This document shows positions 61,001-64,000 of a stretch of 64,000 nt of DNA, in pieces. The notes under the pieces were generated by a model. The model was not told the origin of the DNA and searched no databases. It saw nothing but the letters and a program-made list of their open reading frames with translations. The stretch lies in contig JAUXZS010000030.1 in the NCBI GenBank assembly GCA_030692515.1, positions 20,506-84,505 on the forward strand. Reading direction: 5' to 3'. Both the position numbers and the translations under genes were made by a program. Every line of letters begins with the position of its first letter. Within the stretch, counting starts at the first letter, position 1. The stretch is from Bacteroidota bacterium. Its GTDB lineage: Bacteria > Bacteroidota > Bacteroidia > B-17B0 > Aurantibacillaceae.

Positions 61001-61074
61001 TTTACAAAATCACTTATTTTGGTAAAGATGCTAAATCGCATACCGTTACAGGAAACGTAACTTTGTTAAAATAA
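58072..61074 (+). CDS. Large secreted protein with PKD/Ig-like repeats and T9SS type B (CHU_C) domain
   Basis: The protein has 1000 residues. I start at ATG 58072; a TTG at 58066 lies in the -7 box, and ATG 58087 is another option. The signal peptide precedes a Cys-rich N-terminal domain (ATCGCGPYW, GQCAGSCAPAFPSCE). PKD-like domains (YAWDFGDATNAVGNPVVHNY; SWTLGNGSTN; WYWTFGLG) flank four ~80-residue Ig-like repeats marked by NWTGPNGF-type motifs. FIPNAFTPNGDGQNDVF begins the gliding-associated C-terminal domain. Probably a surface adhesin or matrix protein exported by T9SS. Confidence 0.9.
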   Translation: MKLKNMKNLKLAILAVLFLFAGFRQLKACHGQPLVNYVVTPGPLGITINASSGAATCGCGPYWLQTELSCSALFNGVQPACLTTKLKTWNQAGTSYISFPYFNALLNVPNYTQAAGWPDNCAVEPYNAIFIPYANLCPGKTYFIRSREMVMNGGPFPGAPSLGPWTPAQQFTVPGVLPPPGGGALTLGLNAAPPAVFCGGGTALTPTWAGQCAGSCAPAFPSCEATTTVVPSYSFVATNAALPGNVTTTVVPASTSASVINIPNLTATTTFSVYFVYKVITPTSVSYSATSGPNAFPILMGNNTNSFVTAPPNSVYMAAFLNCNLAACAITQPGVVTVNVIINLPVSNVTVTPNTCMSTPSFTFGDSNNAIPGMNYAWDFGDATNAVGNPVVHNYLAPGIYTVTLTKSGGPSCAPVINTVTVQVYPDPTSVLNVNTPVCIGGTISFTNTVTNANTYNWTGPNGFNSSNQNPTITNATSNMTGVYDCTVTSVNGCTVASNINVTTFQAPLNVISNGPVCAGSSLSLTADGSGSYNWTGPAAFTSNSQNPVFTPASSLSSGNYYVSAVLLGNCTASAMIAVVVNTTNVTASNNGPVCSGNQAQLFAVGNGAFSWTGPNGFTSGAQNPLFTNANASSSGVYLVTITSPEGCVKTATTNLIVQAPKILHPKSTGTICENGTMYLETLDGSGVSYQWVGPNGFTSTSANTAVLDATPASSGTYTVTLVDANGCVSSGVVEALINPKPNIDIDMSKAISGCAPVNNVEFNAITNSLIGINYSWTLGNGSTNTTSNPKNINYPNSGNYTIGVVATDIKGCTNKISKTFEVYPVPVVSFSNTSNATWTNPLVNFTDLSTNGNITSWYWTFGLGPDVYSTTQHPNYNYPDSGSYNVTLKVKTDKGCENMILKKVFIADESAVFIPNAFTPNGDGQNDVFMAIGNTVSKFEMLIFNRGGNLIFKSTDINKGWDGTFKGQLSENNVYVYKITYFGKDAKSHTVTGNVTLLK

Positions 61075-61093
61075 AAAATTAATGTACCTTAAT

Positions 61094-61126
61094 TGCCCGA
61101 AACTAGATTGTTTCGGGCATTTTTTA
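61094..61126 (+). terminator. Intrinsic terminator
   Basis: TGCCCGAAAC and GTTTCGGGCA form a perfect 10-bp stem around TAGATT, followed by a T-rich run, six bases before the next ATG. Confidence 0.92.
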
Positions 61127-61131
61127 TTTTT

Positions 61132-62787
61132 ATGAAACACCTAATTTATATAGTTTTGTTTTTTCAATTTGGAGCCAAGGCTCAAAGCTGCAATTATTGG
61201 TCTACTTTTTTAGGAAAAATTGGGTCGGATGATATTAAAGGAATTGCTTTAGATAATAATAAGAACAGTTATATTATTATGCAAACAGACAGTCCTTCTT
61301 TATCGATTGTGCCTGGTTTAATAAGCGATAATATTAATGGAATAAATGATGCTTATATAGCTAAGTTTGATTCGTGTGGGAATTTTATTTGGGGAACCTA
61401 TTTAGGAACTACTGGTTTTGACAGCGGAGAAAAAATTGTGGTTTGTCCTGATGGAAATATAGCGTTTACTGGTTACACGCAGGGTACAGGTTTACCCACA
61501 ACTCCTGCGTGTTTTCAATCAACCCTTTCTGGACAGTTTGATTGTTTTTTAGGTAAAATTACACCGAATGGAAATTTATTATGGCTTACTTATTTTGGAA
61601 AAAACAGTAGCGATTTTGCTTATGATTTAGCATGTGATTTTAATGGTAATATATTTATTGGCGGCACAACCACTTCCACAATTTTTTTCACCAATGCTTC
61701 ATCCTTTCAGCAAAATTTTGGAGGCAATACAGATTCTTTTATAGCAAAATTTTCTTCAAGCGGAAATTTAAAATGGTGCACCTATTATGGTGGTTTGGGA
61801 GTTGAAGATATTCACGTTTTAACTACAGATGTTTTTGGAAATGTTTTTGGAAGTGGGGGAACATCAAGTTTTAACTTAAGCACTTCTGTTGGCTGTATTC
61901 AGCCTTCGTTAGATGCATTACGAGACTGTTACATTATAAAACTTGATTCAGTAGGAAATAGAATCTTTTCTAGTTATTTGGGTGGCATGGGTCAAGACGA
62001 TGCCTTTGGGCTTGCAACGGATGCAATTGGAAATTTATATATGAGTGGACAAACATCCAGTACAAATTTTACAACCACAAGCGCAGCCTATCAAACAACA
62101 ATTTCAGGTATGACGGACATGTTTTTCACAAAAATTTCTCCAACGGGAAATTTATTGTATTCTACTTATTTTGGCGGAACCGACGATGATGTTGTTAATA
62201 GAATGAAAATACATAACAACGAATTGTATTTACTTGGCACAACAACTTCTTCAAACATTCCAATGTTAGGAGTTTCAAATTATAGTGCACTACCTGGGGC
62301 TTATAGTTTAATTGTGGTAAGATTCAATTCTGCAGGACAGCCAAATTATTCTACTTATTTTGGAGGAGTTGGAGGTTATGATTTTGGCCAAGACGTTGCA
62401 ATAACAACTAACAACCTATTTTTTTGTGGAAAAACTTCTACAGGCACGTATCCTGTAACAGCGTCGGCGTTTCAGAATTTATATGCAGGGAATGATGATG
62501 GAATATTAACTCGATTGCAAAATAATAATGCAAGTATATTAACTAACGAATTAAATTTTGAAAATAATAAAGTAGAGTATGTTTTGTTTCCAAATCCAAC
62601 TCAAGGAAAATTGGCAATTAAAAACTATGATCTTAACGAAACTAAAATTAGCGTTATTAATTGTTTAGGGCAACTAATTAAAGAATTGGAGTTTGTGAAT
62701 GCGGAAATTGATGTAAAAGATTTAGCGGAAGGTGTTTATTTCGTAAAAATAAAAAACGCAACCTATAAATTTATAAAAGTAAATTAG
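61132..62787 (+). CDS. Secreted SBBP beta-propeller repeat protein with T9SS type A domain
   Basis: The protein has 551 residues from ATG 61132, which gives the signal peptide MKHLIYIVLFFQFGAKAQ; an earlier ATG at 61093 lies inside the terminator. Repeated SBBP-type units are marked by YxTYFGG and DxxxxIxxDxxGNxYxxGxT patterns (for example GNLLWLTYFGKNSSDFAYDL, NLYMSGQTSSTNF), which should fold as a propeller. The C-terminal sorting domain is VLFPNPTQGK, then INCLGQLIKE. A secreted or surface protein of unknown binding target. It ends overlapping gatC by four bases. Confidence 0.88.
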   Translation: MKHLIYIVLFFQFGAKAQSCNYWSTFLGKIGSDDIKGIALDNNKNSYIIMQTDSPSLSIVPGLISDNINGINDAYIAKFDSCGNFIWGTYLGTTGFDSGEKIVVCPDGNIAFTGYTQGTGLPTTPACFQSTLSGQFDCFLGKITPNGNLLWLTYFGKNSSDFAYDLACDFNGNIFIGGTTTSTIFFTNASSFQQNFGGNTDSFIAKFSSSGNLKWCTYYGGLGVEDIHVLTTDVFGNVFGSGGTSSFNLSTSVGCIQPSLDALRDCYIIKLDSVGNRIFSSYLGGMGQDDAFGLATDAIGNLYMSGQTSSTNFTTTSAAYQTTISGMTDMFFTKISPTGNLLYSTYFGGTDDDVVNRMKIHNNELYLLGTTTSSNIPMLGVSNYSALPGAYSLIVVRFNSAGQPNYSTYFGGVGGYDFGQDVAITTNNLFFCGKTSTGTYPVTASAFQNLYAGNDDGILTRLQNNNASILTNELNFENNKVEYVLFPNPTQGKLAIKNYDLNETKISVINCLGQLIKELEFVNAEIDVKDLAEGVYFVKIKNATYKFIKVN

Positions 62788-63086
62788 TTGTTTTGATCAA
62801 TAACTTTTGGCGCTTTAAAATAATCGCTATCTTTTTTCGGTGCATTTTTTAAAGCTTCTTTTTGAGTTAATGTAATTTCTGGAATATCATCTCGCAAAAT
62901 GTTTTTCTCATTCGTCATGTAAATAAGAGGTTCAATATTGTCTGTATTTAGTTCATTTAATTTATCAATGAATCCTAACATACGGTTCATATCATTTAAG
63001 ATTTCTTCTTTGGCCGAATCAGTAAATTCTAAACGCGCTAAGTGCGCAACTTCGTCAACAGTTTTAATATCTATTTTATTTGCCAT
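62784..63086 (-). CDS. gatC: Aspartyl/glutamyl-tRNA amidotransferase subunit C
   Basis: The protein has 100 residues. VDEVAHLARLEFTDSAKEEILNDMNRMLGFIDKL followed by LNTDNIEPLIY and LRDD is the GatC pattern. It stabilises the GatCAB complex that makes Gln-tRNA (or Asn-tRNA) by transamidation. The last ~15 residues (KDSDYFKAPKVI) are the conserved tail. It overlaps plsC by 11 bases. gatA and gatB are not in the window. Confidence 0.95.
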   Translation of the reverse strand: MANKIDIKTVDEVAHLARLEFTDSAKEEILNDMNRMLGFIDKLNELNTDNIEPLIYMTNEKNILRDDIPEITLTQKEALKNAPKKDSDYFKAPKVIDQNN

Positions 63087-63822
63087 TAAATTTATTTAAT
63101 CTCTCTTGTGTAAAGATATGAACTTTCTCCTTAAGTCCGTCAACATCTTTTTCTGTCATTCCTTTTGTAAATATTGGGTCGCCAACATAAATCTTTGGAA
63201 TACCAGGTCTTCCATTGCTTTTAAAAAAACCACCGTTTTGCAAAAATTGCCAGTTGTTTAAATTTACAACTGGTACTATTGGCACTTGTTTTTCTATTGC
63301 TAATTTAAATGCGCCATTTTTAAATGGCCTGAGTTTCCCGTTCTCACTTATTGTTCCTTCTGGGTATATTACAAGACTTAGTTCTTCATCAAGTTTTTTA
63401 CCAGCATCAATAAAAGCTTTATGTGCGTTAGTAATACTTTTTCGATTAACAGGAATATCTAGGTAAATAAAAAAATATTTAAATAAAGGAATTTTAAGTA
63501 ATTCATGCTTGCCCATAAAAACAGCAGTGTGGTCAATATAAAATGGACAAAAAACAATGTCTAAATAAGAAGTATGATTTGAAACAATAATACAAGGCTT
63601 AGGTAAATTGTATTTTTTTGTTTGGTAAGAAATAGAAGGATATAAAAACGAACAAATAGAGATTATTCTTGCCCAAAAACGTTTTAATTTAAACACAAGA
63701 CTAAATCTTTTTGTTTTTAAAGCAAAATAAAATATAGGAAACAATATTAGAAAAGGAATGACAAAACAAAGAACAAACCAAATTTTCCAAATTGGAGAAA
63801 ATATATAGCTTAGAAATTTCAA
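63076..63822 (-). CDS. plsC: 1-acyl-sn-glycerol-3-phosphate acyltransferase
   Basis: The protein has 248 residues. The acyltransferase motifs are NHTSYLD (NHx4D, about residue 82) and the phosphate-binding YPEGTIS; VPVVNLNNWQFLQNGG and PKIYVGDPI follow. An N-terminal membrane helix (IWFVLCFVIPFLILFPIFYF) anchors it. It makes phosphatidic acid, the step after PlsX/PlsY. Lysophospholipid-type relatives cannot be excluded. It is co-transcribed with gatC. Confidence 0.92.
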   Translation of the reverse strand: MKFLSYIFSPIWKIWFVLCFVIPFLILFPIFYFALKTKRFSLVFKLKRFWARIISICSFLYPSISYQTKKYNLPKPCIIVSNHTSYLDIVFCPFYIDHTAVFMGKHELLKIPLFKYFFIYLDIPVNRKSITNAHKAFIDAGKKLDEELSLVIYPEGTISENGKLRPFKNGAFKLAIEKQVPIVPVVNLNNWQFLQNGGFFKSNGRPGIPKIYVGDPIFTKGMTEKDVDGLKEKVHIFTQERLNKFNGK

Positions 63823-63846
63823 TATAAAAGTGCCGAGTTAAAATTA

Positions 63847-64000
63847 TTAATATTGAACTACAACAAATCCAGTTCTGGTTTCTTTGTCGCCATCTAAAAA
63901 TTCTATAACGTAATAATAAGTTGCTGCTGGTACTTTATCTGCTCCAAGAGTTATTGCAGTGGTATTAACATAACCATTCCAGGAGTTGTCGTAATTTGTT
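63847..64000 (-). CDS. C-terminal end of a T9SS type B (gliding-associated) protein, truncated by the window edge
   Basis: Only the last 51 codons are in the window, reading in from the right edge to the TAA at 63847-63849. The sequence NSWNGYVNTT, then VPAATYYYVIEFLDGD and TGFVVVQY, is the end of a CHU_C/gliding motility-associated C-terminal domain (W-x-G ... GTYYY-V-I ... G-x-V-x-V). The N-terminal domains lie outside. By family knowledge it is a T9SS cargo protein. Confidence 0.78.
   Translation of the reverse strand, partial: TNYDNSWNGYVNTTAITLGADKVPAATYYYVIEFLDGDKETRTGFVVVQY

Noticed and set aside
1..64000. tRNA, rRNA, prophage or insertion sequence genes
   Set aside because: I found no cloverleaf-like segments in the gaps, no rRNA signatures, and no transposase, integrase or phage structural proteins among the frames.

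Overview
The window is a piece of an AT-rich genome (roughly two thirds A+T by eye, not computed) from the phylum Bacteroidota. The evidence is: several secreted proteins ending in type IX secretion (T9SS) sorting domains of both the A type and the CHU_C/B type; Bacteroidota families such as DUF4294, DUF2851, DUF3276 (PUR-like) and DUF177; and promoters of the Bacteroidota form TTTG-N19-TAnnTTTG. LpxK and HldD show a lipid A/heptose outer membrane. I cannot name a genus. No rRNA, tRNA, CRISPR array, insertion sequence or prophage is visible; this is chromosomal housekeeping sequence mixed with secreted proteins.

Layout. 1-1655: two T9SS cargo genes, the first cut by the window edge. 1719-3476: a transaldolase fused to KdsD-like CBS domains, followed by a KdsC-like HAD phosphatase. 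3468-5300 (-): MsbA-type ABC exporter. 5389-8805: rpmH, then DUF177-rpmF-plsX-fabH (ribosome and fatty acid/phospholipid genes). 8806-11399 (-): MORN lipoprotein, polyprenyl synthase, rlmN. 11454-17359 (+): amidohydrolase, MBL hydrolase, a beta-barrel gene with no normal start codon, FAD oxidoreductase, and a rimB-rimK-M14 peptidase module. 17381-17741: 35-residue membrane peptide and tatA. 18276-23177 (-): purine nucleoside phosphorylase, lpxK, two exported proteins, biotin carboxylase. 23277-26260 (+): YdcF, DUF2851, PspC-like and coiled-coil genes.

26308-37428 (-) is the centrepiece: a 12-gene unit trpE-G-D-C-F-B-A, DAHP synthase, aroB, aroA, tatC and an AhpD-like gene. It is preceded by a 20-residue leader peptide with three consecutive Trp codons, an 8-bp antiterminator pairing and an 11-bp intrinsic terminator. 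This is a complete ribosome-mediated trp attenuator, and it would place the entry to the shikimate pathway under charged-tRNA-Trp control.

37584-64000 holds an SGNH hydrolase, a PUR-like protein, a 39-residue histone H1-like peptide, an Ig-like lipoprotein, a radical SAM/SPASM protein, acyl-CoA ligase, hldD, a T9SS M1 peptidase, a T9SS protein with a CxxCH motif, a beta-barrel, ferredoxin, methylmalonyl-CoA epimerase, a J-domain membrane protein, aldehyde dehydrogenase, an HTH regulator, a flavoprotein, enoyl-CoA hydratase, large T9SS cargo proteins, gatC, plsC and a final truncated T9SS type B protein.

A recurring pattern is that several start codons lie only 3-4 nt downstream of a -7 promoter element, which suggests leaderless mRNAs. 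The same spacing supports a non-canonical ATC start at 13353.
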